Shown here: piece by piece, positions 1 through 9,045 of the stretch
How the letters are laid out: each line of letters opens with the position of its first letter
Numbering within the stretch: the stretch's first letter is position 1
Origin: Sphingobacterium wenxiniae
GTDB taxonomy: Bacteria > Bacteroidota > Bacteroidia > Sphingobacteriales > Sphingobacteriaceae
Direction: 5' to 3'
Assembly: GCF_900116225.1 (NCBI RefSeq)
Contig: NZ_FOZZ01000006.1
Coordinates: 62,001-126,000 of the forward strand
DNA length: 64,000 bases
Made by a program: the position numbers and the translations under genes
Notes under the pieces: generated by a model
Database searches by the model: none
What the model was told of the DNA's origin: nothing
What the model saw: only the letters and a program-made list of their open reading frames with translations

Positions 1-1856
1 GTTGATATGTCACCTAATCTGGATAAATCATCCTCTGCGACTTTTCGTAGAATACGGCGCATGATTTTACCTGATCGTGTTTTCGGTAAGTCATCAACAA
101 ATTGGATGATATCCGGTTTGGCAATTGCGCCAATCAAGCGGGATACCGTTTGCAAGATATCACGACGTGTACTTTCCTCATCGATATGGTGATTCGCTAT
201 GACATAAGCATATATTCCTTGTCCTTTTACAGGGTGAGGATAGCCTACGATAGCAGATTCCACAACGTCCGAGTGCATGTTGATGGCGTTTTCTACTTCA
301 GCCGTTCCGATCCGGTGGCCAGAAACATTCAATACGTCATCCACACGACCCGTGATGCGGTAATAGCCCTCTGGACTACGGTAACAGCCGTCGCCTGTGA
401 AATACATATTTTCGTAGGTAGCGAAGTAAGTTTGCCTACAACGTTCATGGTCTCCCCAGGTTGTGCGCAACATGCCAGGCCAAGGGAACTTAATACATAA
501 GTTACCAGAAACATCGTTGCCTTCGATTTCCTTACCATTTTCGTCCATTAAGCAAGGCTGTACACCCGGCAAAGGTAGCATCGCGTAACCTGGAATTTCC
601 GGTGTTACACCAGCGATAGGCGTCATTAAGTGTCCACCATTTTCTGTTTGCCACCAGGTATCAGCAATCGGACAGCGTCCTTTACCTACTTTTTCATGAT
701 ACCAGTTCCAAGCTTCTTCGTTGATGGGCTCACCTACTGAACCTAAAACTCGTAAAGAAGATAAATCCTTATTGTCTACATATTCATCGCCAAAAGCCAT
801 CAATGAACGAATAGCTGTAGGTGCTGTGTAGATGATATTAACTTTATATTTATCAACTATATCCCAATAACGACCAGCATCGGGGAAGGTAGGGATACCT
901 TCAAACATTAATGAGGTTGCACCTTGTGAAAGTGGGCCGTAAACGATATAACTGTGTCCGGTAATCCACCCGATGTCAGCGGTACAAAAATAAACTTCAC
1001 CAGGTTTGTACTGGAAAGTGTTGGCAAAGGTATAGCCTGTGTAGACCATGTAACCGGCAGTGGTATGCACCACTCCTTTAGGTTTGCCAGTAGAGCCTGA
1101 GGTATATAGAATAAATAGGGTGTCTTCTGCATCCATTTCCTCTGCAGGACAAGCTGGATTCCCTTGTGTTTCCACCTTTCTGATCTCATCTTCCCACCAA
1201 ACATCACGTCCCTTGATCATGGATACGGGAGTCCGTGAACGTGTCAACACGATGACCTTCTCTACAGATTTGCATTGCATTAAAGCATCATCAACAATGG
1301 TTTTCAGTTCCAATACCTTTGTTCCGCGGAAACCTCCATCAGCGGTGATGACTAATTTGCACTCAGCATCGTTGATACGGTCGGCAATGGATTGTGCCGA
1401 GAAACCGCCAAATACCACTGAGTGGATAGCGCCGATACGAGCACAGGCCAACACTGCGATGACTAGCTCAGGTACCATCGGTAAGTAGATACAGACACGA
1501 TCACCTTTACGGATACCGTTGTTTTTTAGAACATTGGCAAACTGCTCTACTTTACCCAATAATTGCTTGTAGGTCAAAATACGGTGAGCTTCATTAGGGT
1601 CGTTGGGCTCCCAGATAATAGCAGGGGTGTCACCATTCTGATAGATATGACGATCCAAACAGTTCTCTGTGATATTCAGTTTACCACCTTCAAACCACTT
1701 TATATTAGGCTCTTTGAAATTCCATTGCAAAACGTTATTCCACTTCCTTTTCCAGAAAAACTGGTCTGCAACCTCTCCCCAGAATTGCTCAGGGTTTTCG
1801 ACGCTTTTCTTGTAGGCGTCTTGATACTCCTCAAAAGTTTTGATTTGAAAACTCAT
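1..1856 (-). CDS. acs: Acetyl-CoA synthetase (AMP-forming), C-terminus cut by the window edge
   Basis: Makes acetyl-CoA from acetate, ATP and CoA through acetyl-AMP in the cytoplasm. The reading frame starts at an ATG (1854-1856, MSFQIKTFEEYQ) and stays open to base 1, giving about 618 codons; the family is usually 630-660 residues, so only a short C-terminal tail is missing. The N-terminal region has WFEGGKLNITENCLDRH, typical of Acs. Near residue 250 is the AMP-binding loop YTSGSTGKPKGVVH. At bases about 68-95 is LPKTRSGKIMRRILRKVA, which carries the catalytic lysine that is regulated by acetylation in this family. It is divergent from the UbiA-like gene. The truncation is a window artefact, not a lesion. 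Confidence 0.96.
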   Translation of the reverse strand, partial: MSFQIKTFEEYQDAYKKSVENPEQFWGEVADQFFWKRKWNNVLQWNFKEPNIKWFEGGKLNITENCLDRHIYQNGDTPAIIWEPNDPNEAHRILTYKQLLGKVEQFANVLKNNGIRKGDRVCIYLPMVPELVIAVLACARIGAIHSVVFGGFSAQSIADRINDAECKLVITADGGFRGTKVLELKTIVDDALMQCKSVEKVIVLTRSRTPVSMIKGRDVWWEDEIRKVETQGNPACPAEEMDAEDTLFILYTSGSTGKPKGVVHTTAGYMVYTGYTFANTFQYKPGEVYFCTADIGWITGHSYIVYGPLSQGATSLMFEGIPTFPDAGRYWDIVDKYKVNIIYTAPTAIRSLMAFGDEYVDNKDLSSLRVLGSVGEPINEEAWNWYHEKVGKGRCPIADTWWQTENGGHLMTPIAGVTPEIPGYAMLPLPGVQPCLMDENGKEIEGNDVSGNLCIKFPWPGMLRTTWGDHERCRQTYFATYENMYFTGDGCYRSPEGYYRITGRVDDVLNVSGHRIGTAEVENAINMHSDVVESAIVGYPHPVKGQGIYAYVIANHHIDEESTRRDILQTVSRLIGAIAKPDIIQFVDDLPKTRSGKIMRRILRKVAEDDLSRLGDIS

Positions 1857-2042
1857 CTCTTGCTACTTAAATTTTATTATAGGTCTATATTTTTATTCAA
1901 ATCAGCCAACTATTTATCTATCGCAGAAAAATGGCTGACTGTTAGTCTAATTTATATTTTTTATCCAAGAAATGCTAATTTTTATCGGGATAAGCTTTTA
2001 ATTTGTTTTCTTAATAAGGATTGACAAAGTTTTTTAACAGAC

Positions 2043-2903
2043 ATGCAACAGCTCTATCGGTTTTTGGTTTATAGTAACCTGTTGATTGCCTTGGCAGCAG
2101 TTGCACAGTGTCTGCTGACCTATCTGATCTTGGATAGGAGTCCGCATGTTGCTATTCTAGCCATAGAGTTCGCGTCAACCTTATTGTTGTATAATGTAAG
2201 CCTGTACATTTCCAAACCAAAAAATCCCGAAACGTCACCTTTTGAGCGAACACGATGGTTTTTTCAACATATTTGGTTGTTTTGGCTGACGTCTTCTATT
2301 GCGTTTTTTGGTTTGTTATTTTCATTGTTTTATGTTCATTGGACTACAGTTGCTTTTTTAGGCGGAGTAGGGTTGGTTAGTTTGGCTTATGGTTTTCCAC
2401 TGTTTGGTTTTCGAGGGAGAAAGGTGGGACTACGGCAAATTCCTGGTTTAAAAGTATTTCATATTGCTGTGATATGGTCGCTGAGTGGGGTAGGGTTACC
2501 GGTCGTGGAAATGTGGGCAAATGGGGATAGTATAGATTGGTATGTGGCAAATTACTTAGGGGTTATTAAAATAGTGTTTTTGTTGATCTGCACACTGCCT
2601 TTTGATATTCGTGATATGAAGCAAGATGCCCTGTATGGATTGAAAACATTACCCAATATGTTGGGGGAATTTCGGGCAAAACAAATGTGTTATCTCTTGT
2701 TGGGCTTGCATGCCATTTTAGTGATTTTTGCACCTTATGTCCTGATGATTAAAATCGGATTGCTCTTGACGAACTTCTTCGTATTGTTGATTTACGGTAA
2801 GCTCTTTCGTGCGACAGTAAGCTCCTATGAATCTGTTTACCTGCTAGATGCGGTATTGGTTTTGCAGTATGTGGTTGTTGCCGTCATTATCCAAATTTAT
2901 TGA
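2043..2903 (+). CDS. UbiA-like prenyltransferase family membrane protein
   Basis: A 286-residue polytopic membrane protein with about eight hydrophobic helices. Residues 188-195 read DIRDMKQD, matching the second Asp-rich motif of UbiA enzymes, and GLKTLP (199-204) follows, as is usual in that superfamily. The first motif, NDxxDxxxD, should lie near residues 47-60 but reads YNVSLYISKPK, with no aspartates. UbiA enzymes transfer isoprenoid chains to aromatic acceptors, using both motifs to bind Mg-diphosphate, so this may be a diverged or inactive homologue; such proteins are common in Bacteroidota. Its last 17 bases overlap the 3' end of the convergent dehydrogenase gene. The start is the ATG at 2043; the substrate is unknown. 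Confidence 0.75.
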   Translation: MQQLYRFLVYSNLLIALAAVAQCLLTYLILDRSPHVAILAIEFASTLLLYNVSLYISKPKNPETSPFERTRWFFQHIWLFWLTSSIAFFGLLFSLFYVHWTTVAFLGGVGLVSLAYGFPLFGFRGRKVGLRQIPGLKVFHIAVIWSLSGVGLPVVEMWANGDSIDWYVANYLGVIKIVFLLICTLPFDIRDMKQDALYGLKTLPNMLGEFRAKQMCYLLLGLHAILVIFAPYVLMIKIGLLLTNFFVLLIYGKLFRATVSSYESVYLLDAVLVLQYVVVAVIIQIY

Positions 2904-3810
2904 TAATCTTATCTGCCAGTACATCAGAAAGCTTGTAGTAACTCTCAAAAGTCCAACCGGCAACATGTGGACTAAGGAGGGCATTGTCGCGGGAAATGAG
3001 ATCTTCGTACCAGTTTTGTTCGCCTAATACCGGGAATTTCTCCACAGGCAAGACATCAAAAGCAGCACCCAGAATACGTCCTTGATCCATATACTTTAGT
3101 ACAGATGGAATATTGACAATGCCGCCACGCGCACCCATCAGCAGGAAAATCGGTTTGCGGAAGTGAAAGAGGTATTCATCATCTACAAGCCCCTTAGTCT
3201 CTCGTGTCAGGGGAATATGAAAACTCAGTACGTCAGCATGTTTGACAACCTCTTCCATGGAGACCTCCCGCACATAATTATCTGAAAAACCTGTTTTGTA
3301 TTTGTCGTATGCAATGACATTGACATCAAAGCCCGATAGTTTTTTTGCCATAGCCTGGCCATTATGTCCATAGCCAATCAAAGCTACAGTGCGACCTTTA
3401 AGCTCATAACCACGATTTTCCTCCCTAAACCATTTTCCTGCACAGATTTCCCTATGTCCACGATTGAGGTTGTTCATTAAACTCAGTAACATCCCTATCA
3501 TGTGTTCCCCGACTGCATCACAATTCCCTTCATTTGCCGGGATTAAGGTAATGCCTTTACTTTGGGCATATTGCTCATCGATGTTATCCATGCCGGCACC
3601 AGCTCGGGCAATAAATTTTAGATTTGCACCCAGATCAATGAAGTTTTGATCTACCTGGAATTTGGAACGGATAATTAAGCCCTCATAATCGGAGATAACG
3701 TTCTCTGCATCTGTTTTTACAAAGTCGGGTTGATAGTCAAATGCAATATCGGCTTTCTGCAGCTTCTGCAATAGAATCTCGTGTATATCGTCAACAATTA
3801 ATATCTTCAT
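2887..3810 (-). CDS. D-isomer-specific 2-hydroxyacid dehydrogenase (phosphoglycerate dehydrogenase-like)
   Basis: A 307-residue NAD-dependent dehydrogenase of the SerA/D-lactate dehydrogenase family. The nucleotide-binding loop GYGHNG is at residues 146-151. The substrate-side elements RAGAGMDNID (about 69-78), an ARGG box carrying the catalytic arginine, and SPHVAGWT with the catalytic histidine near the C-terminus are all present. It has no ACT domain, so it matches the short SerA-like form. A role in the first step of serine synthesis is plausible, but a general 2-hydroxyacid reductase is equally possible. It lies 7 bp after the flavin monooxygenase gene on the same strand, apparently at the end of an rsmA-monooxygenase-dehydrogenase transcript. 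Its 3' end overlaps the convergent UbiA-like gene. Confidence 0.85.
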   Translation of the reverse strand: MKILIVDDIHEILLQKLQKADIAFDYQPDFVKTDAENVISDYEGLIIRSKFQVDQNFIDLGANLKFIARAGAGMDNIDEQYAQSKGITLIPANEGNCDAVGEHMIGMLLSLMNNLNRGHREICAGKWFREENRGYELKGRTVALIGYGHNGQAMAKKLSGFDVNVIAYDKYKTGFSDNYVREVSMEEVVKHADVLSFHIPLTRETKGLVDDEYLFHFRKPIFLLMGARGGIVNIPSVLKYMDQGRILGAAFDVLPVEKFPVLGEQNWYEDLISRDNALLSPHVAGWTFESYYKLSDVLADKIINKFG

Positions 3811-3817
3811 ATGAGCA

Positions 3818-4993
3818 TTAAATTTTCATGAAATCTTCAGATAATAACTTATTTAAGTTCTTTTGTGCAAATTGTGCAGGCATAAATTGCATTAGTGTAT
3901 TGCGTACGGCGACTAATAGGCTATTATCCCATTGTGCGATTTCGCCAATCAATTTAGAAGTATTTGTAATATATTTTGTTCGGGACAACCTTCTCTGTTC
4001 AAAAGAGGAAAAAGCCTCTTTAACTTTTGTTCTTAACCGCAATTCATCCAGTAATACCGCCACATCTTCTAAAGCCTGACAGGCTCCCTGTCCCATATTA
4101 GGGGTGGTGGCATGCCCCGCATCACCAATAAGAAGGATATTGTCATAAGCCAATTGTTTGAGGGGCTGAATGTCCATGATGTCATTCCAGATCAAATCCT
4201 CATCTTTGGTATGTGCTAAAATAGTGGGGATAGGGTTATGATAAGATCGGAAGTGTCTGAGCAAATCGTTGACTTTATATGCTTTATATATCGGATTATT
4301 TGGAATAGAATTTATACAGGCATACCAATAAATACGGTTGTTGATTAAAGGAGTCATCCCAAACCGACCTAATTTCCCCCAGGTTTCAGTTCCCTTTTCT
4401 AATTTTGTCTCCGCATTCCCGATAGTCGCACGCCAGCAGGTATACCCTGAATAACGAGGAAGTGATGAAGGTATAAGTTGTTGTCGAAGCGGGGATTTTA
4501 TACCGTCGGCAATAATTAAAAATCGGGAGGTATGCTGTGTGCCATCTTCGAAAAATAAAGTGACATGATCTGTGTGCCGCTCTAACCGAATAGCCCTCTT
4601 ATTTAATTGTAGTTTTTCAGATTTTATTTTTGATAAAAAAAAGAGGTGTAAATCTGCACGATGAATGGCAAAATTTTGTTGTTGGTATTTTTTATGAATA
4701 GCACTTGTATCGGGAGAGACCAACACGTGCCCTTTTTGATCAAGAATATTGTAACTATCCAGATAAAATCCAATCTTTTCTACTTCACTTCTTATGTCAA
4801 GTAACTCTAAAGCATACATCGCATTTGCAGCTAAACCAAAACCGGCACCTATCCCTTTGATTTCCTTTGTTTGTTCAAAAAGTACGAAGTCCTTGTCTAT
4901 CTGTTGGAATGCTATGGACATAGCAAGCCCTGCTACGCCACCACCGACAATGGCAAATTCACTGTTTATCGTTTGTGGACGTATGTAAGGCAT
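3818..4993 (-). CDS. FAD-dependent monooxygenase (UbiH/PHBH/urate hydroxylase-like)
   Basis: A 391-residue class A flavoprotein monooxygenase. The N-terminal Rossmann motif reads AIVGGGVAGLAMS (about residues 14-26), followed by an acidic residue at the end of beta-2 (LFEQ). The second FAD motif GDAGHATTPNMGQGACQALED lies near residue 290. The central DGIKSPLRQQL matches the family DG motif that contacts both FAD and NAD(P)H. Relatives hydroxylate aromatic or purine substrates using NAD(P)H and O2; the substrate cannot be told from sequence. The only plausible start (MPYIRPQT) lies 35 bp inside the upstream rsmA gene, suggesting translational coupling. Confidence 0.88.
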   Translation of the reverse strand: MPYIRPQTINSEFAIVGGGVAGLAMSIAFQQIDKDFVLFEQTKEIKGIGAGFGLAANAMYALELLDIRSEVEKIGFYLDSYNILDQKGHVLVSPDTSAIHKKYQQQNFAIHRADLHLFFLSKIKSEKLQLNKRAIRLERHTDHVTLFFEDGTQHTSRFLIIADGIKSPLRQQLIPSSLPRYSGYTCWRATIGNAETKLEKGTETWGKLGRFGMTPLINNRIYWYACINSIPNNPIYKAYKVNDLLRHFRSYHNPIPTILAHTKDEDLIWNDIMDIQPLKQLAYDNILLIGDAGHATTPNMGQGACQALEDVAVLLDELRLRTKVKEAFSSFEQRRLSRTKYITNTSKLIGEIAQWDNSLLVAVRNTLMQFMPAQFAQKNLNKLLSEDFMKI

Positions 4994-5762
4994 GAGTTAT
5001 CTCGTTCGTTAATTCCACAAAATCAGCAACGCTTAGGCGTTCTGCCCGAAGCTCGTATAATTTGTTGTCGCTCATTTTATCCTTGGGCACAACTGCTGAT
5101 AATGCATTTCGAAGGGTTTTGCGACGTTGGTTGAACCCAGCTTTCACCACGCGCCAGAATAATTTCTCATCACAGTCAAGCTCCTCTACTGTGTTGCGGT
5201 TCATACGCATAACGCCAGATAATACCTTTGGAGGTGGGTTGAATGCTCCAGCTTTTACCGTAAAGAGGTATTCTACATCGTAATAGGCTTGTAAGAACAC
5301 ACTTAAAATGCCGTATTCCTTGCTTCCAGGTTTGGCCACACAGCGTTCAGCTACTTCTTTTTGGAACATGCCTACCATTTGCACTACCCGTTGGCGTTCA
5401 TCCAGGATTTTGAAAAGGATCTGCGAGGAAATGTTGTAGGGGAAATTCCCGATAACAGCCATTTTTCCATCAAAAACGGTAGAAAAATCCAATGCGAGAA
5501 AATCGCCATGTACCAAGCGGTTTCCCAACTGCGGATATTGATCGGCCAGAAATTCTATCGACTCGTCATCAATATCAATGAGCCAGGTTTCGTAGGCTTC
5601 TTGTTGTAAAAGAAAATCAGACAATACACCCATTCCAGGCCCCACCTCCAATACTTGTTTGAACCCTAACGAAGGGGTTAGCGCATCCACAATTTTCTGT
5701 GCTGCGTTTTTGTCGTTAAGAAAGTGTTGTCCTAAATGTTTTTTTGCGCGTACTGTACTCAT
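4959..5762 (-). CDS. rsmA: 16S rRNA (adenine1518-N6/adenine1519-N6)-dimethyltransferase
   Basis: RsmA (KsgA) dimethylates two adjacent adenines in helix 45 of 16S rRNA, using S-adenosylmethionine, as a late checkpoint of small-subunit assembly. The 267-residue product has the N-terminal RAKKHLGQHFLND box (residues 5-17), the SAM-binding motif EVGPGMGVLSDFL (39-51), and the catalytic NFPY (106-109). Length and motif order are normal. It is first in a minus-strand group with the monooxygenase and dehydrogenase genes, overlapping the former by 35 bp. A dispersed repeat lies behind its start (5857-6087). Confidence 0.97.
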   Translation of the reverse strand: MSTVRAKKHLGQHFLNDKNAAQKIVDALTPSLGFKQVLEVGPGMGVLSDFLLQQEAYETWLIDIDDESIEFLADQYPQLGNRLVHGDFLALDFSTVFDGKMAVIGNFPYNISSQILFKILDERQRVVQMVGMFQKEVAERCVAKPGSKEYGILSVFLQAYYDVEYLFTVKAGAFNPPPKVLSGVMRMNRNTVEELDCDEKLFWRVVKAGFNQRRKTLRNALSAVVPKDKMSDNKLYELRAERLSVADFVELTNEITHALHTSTNDKQ

Positions 5763-5856
5763 GTTCTCGATTTATGCAAACTTAAATAAAAAATGTAAGT
5801 CGTATTGATATATTGTTTTTTTAGTGATAAAAGTGGAGGTTTTATTAGACATTTCT

Positions 5857-6087
5857 TTATGTCGCTCGCCCTCTCCCCGAAAGCTTTCGCTTTGGTGTCA
5901 AGAGTAAGTTTCCTGCATTGTTATCCTCTCCCCAACCCTCTCCGAAGGAGAGGGAGCGTATAGTCTGCTACCTGTCTAACTGTCAAGGAAACTAATTGGT
6001 CTCCCTCTCCTTTGGAGAGAGCCTGTCCCGGCTTTGAAGGGAGATTAAGGGTGAGGACTATAACAAGAAGCTTTTTGGTAACGATTG
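5857..6087. repeat. Dispersed intergenic repeat, family A, copy 1
   Basis: A roughly 230 bp non-coding element that recurs at 42390-42588 in the same orientation with strong similarity. Shared blocks include CCGAAAGCTTTCGCTTTGG, TTATCCTCTCCCC, AACTGTCAAGG, TCTCCCTCTCCTTTGGAGAG and ATTAAGGGTGAGGACTATAA. It contains short perfect hairpins (CCCTCTCC-GAA-GGAGAGGG and CTCTCC-TTT-GGAGAG). The outer TCCTCTCCCCAACCC can pair imperfectly with GGGATTAAGGGTGAGGA, so the whole unit could fold back. This copy holds an extra 20-30 bp around CCTGTCCCGGC relative to copy 2. It codes for nothing recognisable. Confidence 0.85.
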
Positions 6088-6127
6088 CTTTATTTATAAT
6101 CGCACCTACCACTCCTTAAAGGACAAT

Positions 6128-6200
6128 GGCGCCTCATTTTTGTGAAGTAATGTACCAATTAGCCCTTTGTAGAAACAACATTTTCACAAAAATCAGCGCC
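6128..6200. repeat. Imperfect inverted repeat upstream of pdxA
   Basis: GGCGCCTCATTTTTGTGAA (6128-6146) is mirrored by TTCACAAAAATCAGCGCC (6183-6200), leaving a loop of about 36 bases. The right arm runs into TTTTTGTTTCTTTTTGCGG-type sequence. No long T-run follows on either strand at a fitting distance, so it is not an obvious terminator. It lies in the 650 bp gap between rsmA and pdxA together with repeat family A and may be another repeat remnant. Confidence 0.5.
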
Positions 6201-6380
6201 GAGTTTTTGTTTCTTTTTGCGGTCAAAAAGAAAAGCCAGCCACGGCTTGAGTGGCAAAAAATATTTGAATAAACAAAACCTCTTTTTATTTTGAAAAATA
6301 AAAGCCTATAATATTTTGCCAGCATTTCGGCTATAACGGAAATATCCTGCAATACTATTCCTGCTTTATCTAAATTTTGC

Positions 6381-6388
6381 TACTTTTG
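6381..6388 (+). promoter_or_regulatory. Candidate -7 box for pdxA
   Basis: TACTTTTG matches the Bacteroidota -7 consensus TAnnTTTG, 22 bp before the pdxA ATG at 6411. No clear TTG is seen at the matching -33 distance, so this rests on the -7 box alone. Confidence 0.4.
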
Positions 6389-6410
6389 GGTATCAAATGC
6401 TTTTCAGGAT

Positions 6411-7466
6411 ATGAGTGAAAAAATAAAAATTGGTATTACCATAGGAGATGTAAACGGCATAGGCTTAGAAGTAATTATTAAGTCGCTGGTAGACAGTCGT
6501 GTGTTGGAATACTTTACACCTATTGTATATGGCAGTACCAAAGTCGCTTCATTCCATAGAAAAGCTATCGGCATACAGGATTTCAGCTTTAATGTGATCT
6601 CCTCACCGGAACAGGCAAATTCCAAAAGGCCAAATATGATTAATTGCTGGCAAGAAGATGTGAAAATCACCTTGGGCGAGCAGAACGAAGTAGGAGGCAA
6701 ATATGCCTTTCTTTCGTTGGAAAGAGCTGTGGAAGATTTGAATGCCGGAAAGATTGATGCTTTGGTCACTGCACCTATCAATAAACACAATATTCAGCAA
6801 GATGGCTTTGAATTTCCGGGTCATACGGAATATCTACAAGCAAAGACAGCCTCTGAAGATGTCTTGATGTTTATGATCTCTGACGAATTGCGTATAGGGG
6901 TGGTTACTGGACATATTCCTGTAAAAGAGATCGCTGCAAACATTACGCAGGAAAGTATTGTCGAGAAATTAAAAATGATGAATCAAAGTCTAAGAACTGA
7001 TTTTTGGATTCAAAAACCTAAAATTGCTGTTTTGGGATTAAACCCACACGCAGGTGATAATGGACTGATCGGGACTGAAGACGACGAAATAATACGTCCT
7101 GCTATCGAAAAAGCTACACAGGAAGGCGTGTTCTGCTTTGGGCCGTATCCAGCAGATGGCTTTTTTGCATCTGATACCTATACGAAGTTTGACGGTGTTT
7201 TGGCGATGTACCATGACCAGGGCTTAATTCCGTTTAAACATATCGCTTCAAGAAAAGGGGTAAACTTTACCGCAGGCTTGCCTGTGGTTCGTACTTCGCC
7301 TGACCATGGTACTGGTTACGATATTGCAGGTAAAAATATTGCTTCTCATGAATCGTTTATGGAAGCTATTTTTACAGCGGTGCATATTGTAAATCGTCGG
7401 AGAGAGCAAGCGGAGTTAAGTGCCAATCCTTTGGCATTCCGTCGCTTGTCAAGAGACCGTGATTAA
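6411..7466 (+). CDS. pdxA: 4-hydroxythreonine-4-phosphate dehydrogenase
   Basis: PdxA oxidises 4-phosphohydroxy-L-threonine with NAD to the aminoketone used to build the pyridoxal phosphate ring. The 351-residue protein has the N-terminal GITIGDVNGIGLEV, the TAPINKHNI loop, FPGHTEYL with a metal-binding histidine, LNPHAGDNGLIG, and MYHDQGLIPFK and SPDHGTGYDIAGK near the C-terminus. These are the characteristic substrate and metal sites of the family. The start is the first ATG after a candidate -7 box. The window holds many PLP enzymes (ilvE, thrC, the class III aminotransferase), but pdxA is not in an operon with any of them. Confidence 0.96.
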   Translation: MSEKIKIGITIGDVNGIGLEVIIKSLVDSRVLEYFTPIVYGSTKVASFHRKAIGIQDFSFNVISSPEQANSKRPNMINCWQEDVKITLGEQNEVGGKYAFLSLERAVEDLNAGKIDALVTAPINKHNIQQDGFEFPGHTEYLQAKTASEDVLMFMISDELRIGVVTGHIPVKEIAANITQESIVEKLKMMNQSLRTDFWIQKPKIAVLGLNPHAGDNGLIGTEDDEIIRPAIEKATQEGVFCFGPYPADGFFASDTYTKFDGVLAMYHDQGLIPFKHIASRKGVNFTAGLPVVRTSPDHGTGYDIAGKNIASHESFMEAIFTAVHIVNRRREQAELSANPLAFRRLSRDRD

Positions 7467-7526
7467 CAGACTGTTTAGTGTAAGACGAAAAGCAGAACAG
7501 TTCCCCTGATTCTGCCGAAAAATCCG

Positions 7527-7534
7527 TAATTTTG
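7527..7534 (+). promoter_or_regulatory. Candidate -7 box for the cca group
   Basis: TAATTTTG fits TAnnTTTG and lies 35 bp before the cca ATG at 7570, in the 100 bp gap after pdxA. The -33 element is not clear. Confidence 0.4.
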
Positions 7535-7569
7535 GCCTCTTTAATAGGCTTCGGCCTAATAAGTTTGTC

Positions 7570-8988
7570 ATGCAAGAAAATTTACAACATCCTATTTTTC
7601 AAATAATCAGACGTTTAGCCGACCAAGAGCAGGTCGAATGTTATGTTATCGGCGGTTATGTGCGTGATAGAATTATGGGACGCCCCTTTAAGAATGATGT
7701 GGACATTGTTGTATTGGGGAGTGGAATTGATTTCGCCACCGGATTAGGAGAAGTGTTGCATGCCAAGGTTGCCGTGTATAAAAGCTTTGGTACCGCTATG
7801 TTGGTACATGAGGGCATCAATATAGAGTTTGTGGGTGCGAGAAAGGAGTCCTATCGTTCGGACTCACGTAACCCAATTGTAGAAGACGGAACCCTTGAGG
7901 ACGACCAGAACCGACGTGACTTCACCATCAATGCGATGGCTTATTGCCTGAATGGAGAACGTTTCGGAGAATTGGTAGATCCATTTAAAGGACTTGAAGA
8001 TATACAGAATCGTATCATCCGTACACCTTTAGACCCTCATATTACGTTTTCGGATGATCCTTTGCGCATGATGCGTGCCATCCGTTTCGCGACGCAACTT
8101 AATTTCAAGATCGATATAAAGGCTATCCAGGCTATCGCTGAAAATGCAGAGCGGATAAAGATCATTTCGAAAGAACGTGTAGCTGACGAATTGAATAAGA
8201 TTATCCTTGCCAAAAGACCATCCGTCGGGTTCAAATACTTGTTTGATACGGGCTTGTTGAAATATATATTTCCTGCCATGGTAGAACTTCATGGTGTGGA
8301 AATCATCAATGGCAAAGGTCATAAAGATAATTTTTACCACACGTTAGAAGTATTAGATAATGTGGCTGAAATGTCGGAAGACCTATGGCTGAGGTGGGCA
8401 GCTATCATGCATGATATCGCAAAACCTGCTACAAAAAGATTTGATAAACGTGTAGGTTGGACCTTTCATGGACATGAAGACCGTGGTGCGCGTATGGTAC
8501 CTAAGCTGTTTGCTGAATTGAAATTACCTTTGAATGATAAGATGAAATTTGTGCAGAAACTGGTTCAATTGCATTTGCGCCCCATCGTATTGGCACAAGA
8601 TATCGTAACCGATTCCGCTGTTCGTCGATTGTTGTTCGAAGCAGGAGATGATATAGATGACTTGATGTTGCTATGTCACGCCGATGTAACAACGAAGAAC
8701 GAATTTAAGAAAAAGAAATATAGGGAGAACTTTGAACTGGTCAAACAGAAACTGAAAGATGTAGAAGAACGTGACCAGATTCGCAATTGGCAACCACCAG
8801 TATCGGGGCAAGATATCATGGAGTTATTCGATCTGTCGCCGGGAAAAGTGATTGGAAATATTAAAAATGCTATGCGTGAGGCTATTCTTGAGGGAGAAAT
8901 TGCCAATACCAGAGAAGAAGCTAAGGCATATGTCATCCAAAAAGGTAAGGACATGGGTTTGACCTTGAAAAACAATACCGTACAATAA
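7570..8988 (+). CDS. cca: CCA tRNA nucleotidyltransferase with HD domain
   Basis: Adds or repairs the 3' CCA end of tRNAs. The 472-residue protein has the class II nucleotidyltransferase head: IGGYVRDRIMG (residues 27-37), metal-binding DVD (43-45), and the RRDFTINAMAY box near 115-125 that helps nucleotide selection. An RNA-binding neck follows. Then comes an HD phosphohydrolase domain (MHDIAKPATKRF near 279, with HGHEDRGARM after it). Poly(A) polymerase is the main alternative for this family, but in Bacteroidota a single copy with an HD domain is normally the CCA enzyme. It is first in a run of three genes ending in miaA, a plausible tRNA-maturation group. Confidence 0.92.
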   Translation: MQENLQHPIFQIIRRLADQEQVECYVIGGYVRDRIMGRPFKNDVDIVVLGSGIDFATGLGEVLHAKVAVYKSFGTAMLVHEGINIEFVGARKESYRSDSRNPIVEDGTLEDDQNRRDFTINAMAYCLNGERFGELVDPFKGLEDIQNRIIRTPLDPHITFSDDPLRMMRAIRFATQLNFKIDIKAIQAIAENAERIKIISKERVADELNKIILAKRPSVGFKYLFDTGLLKYIFPAMVELHGVEIINGKGHKDNFYHTLEVLDNVAEMSEDLWLRWAAIMHDIAKPATKRFDKRVGWTFHGHEDRGARMVPKLFAELKLPLNDKMKFVQKLVQLHLRPIVLAQDIVTDSAVRRLLFEAGDDIDDLMLLCHADVTTKNEFKKKKYRENFELVKQKLKDVEERDQIRNWQPPVSGQDIMELFDLSPGKVIGNIKNAMREAILEGEIANTREEAKAYVIQKGKDMGLTLKNNTVQ

Positions 8989-9045
8989 TATTTGAAAAAT
9001 ATCGTATTTTTATCTTTATTAAACCATTAAACAACAGGACAAGAA

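Noticed and set aside
102-500. Plus-strand ORF of 132 codons
   Set aside because: It is antisense to acs, whose conserved motifs are on the other strand.
1563-2024. ORF of 153 codons across the acs start
   Set aside because: Most of it is antisense to acs, and the rest is low-complexity AT sequence.
6134-6352. ORF of 72 codons before pdxA
   Set aside because: It lies in repeat-like inverted sequence and has no family features.
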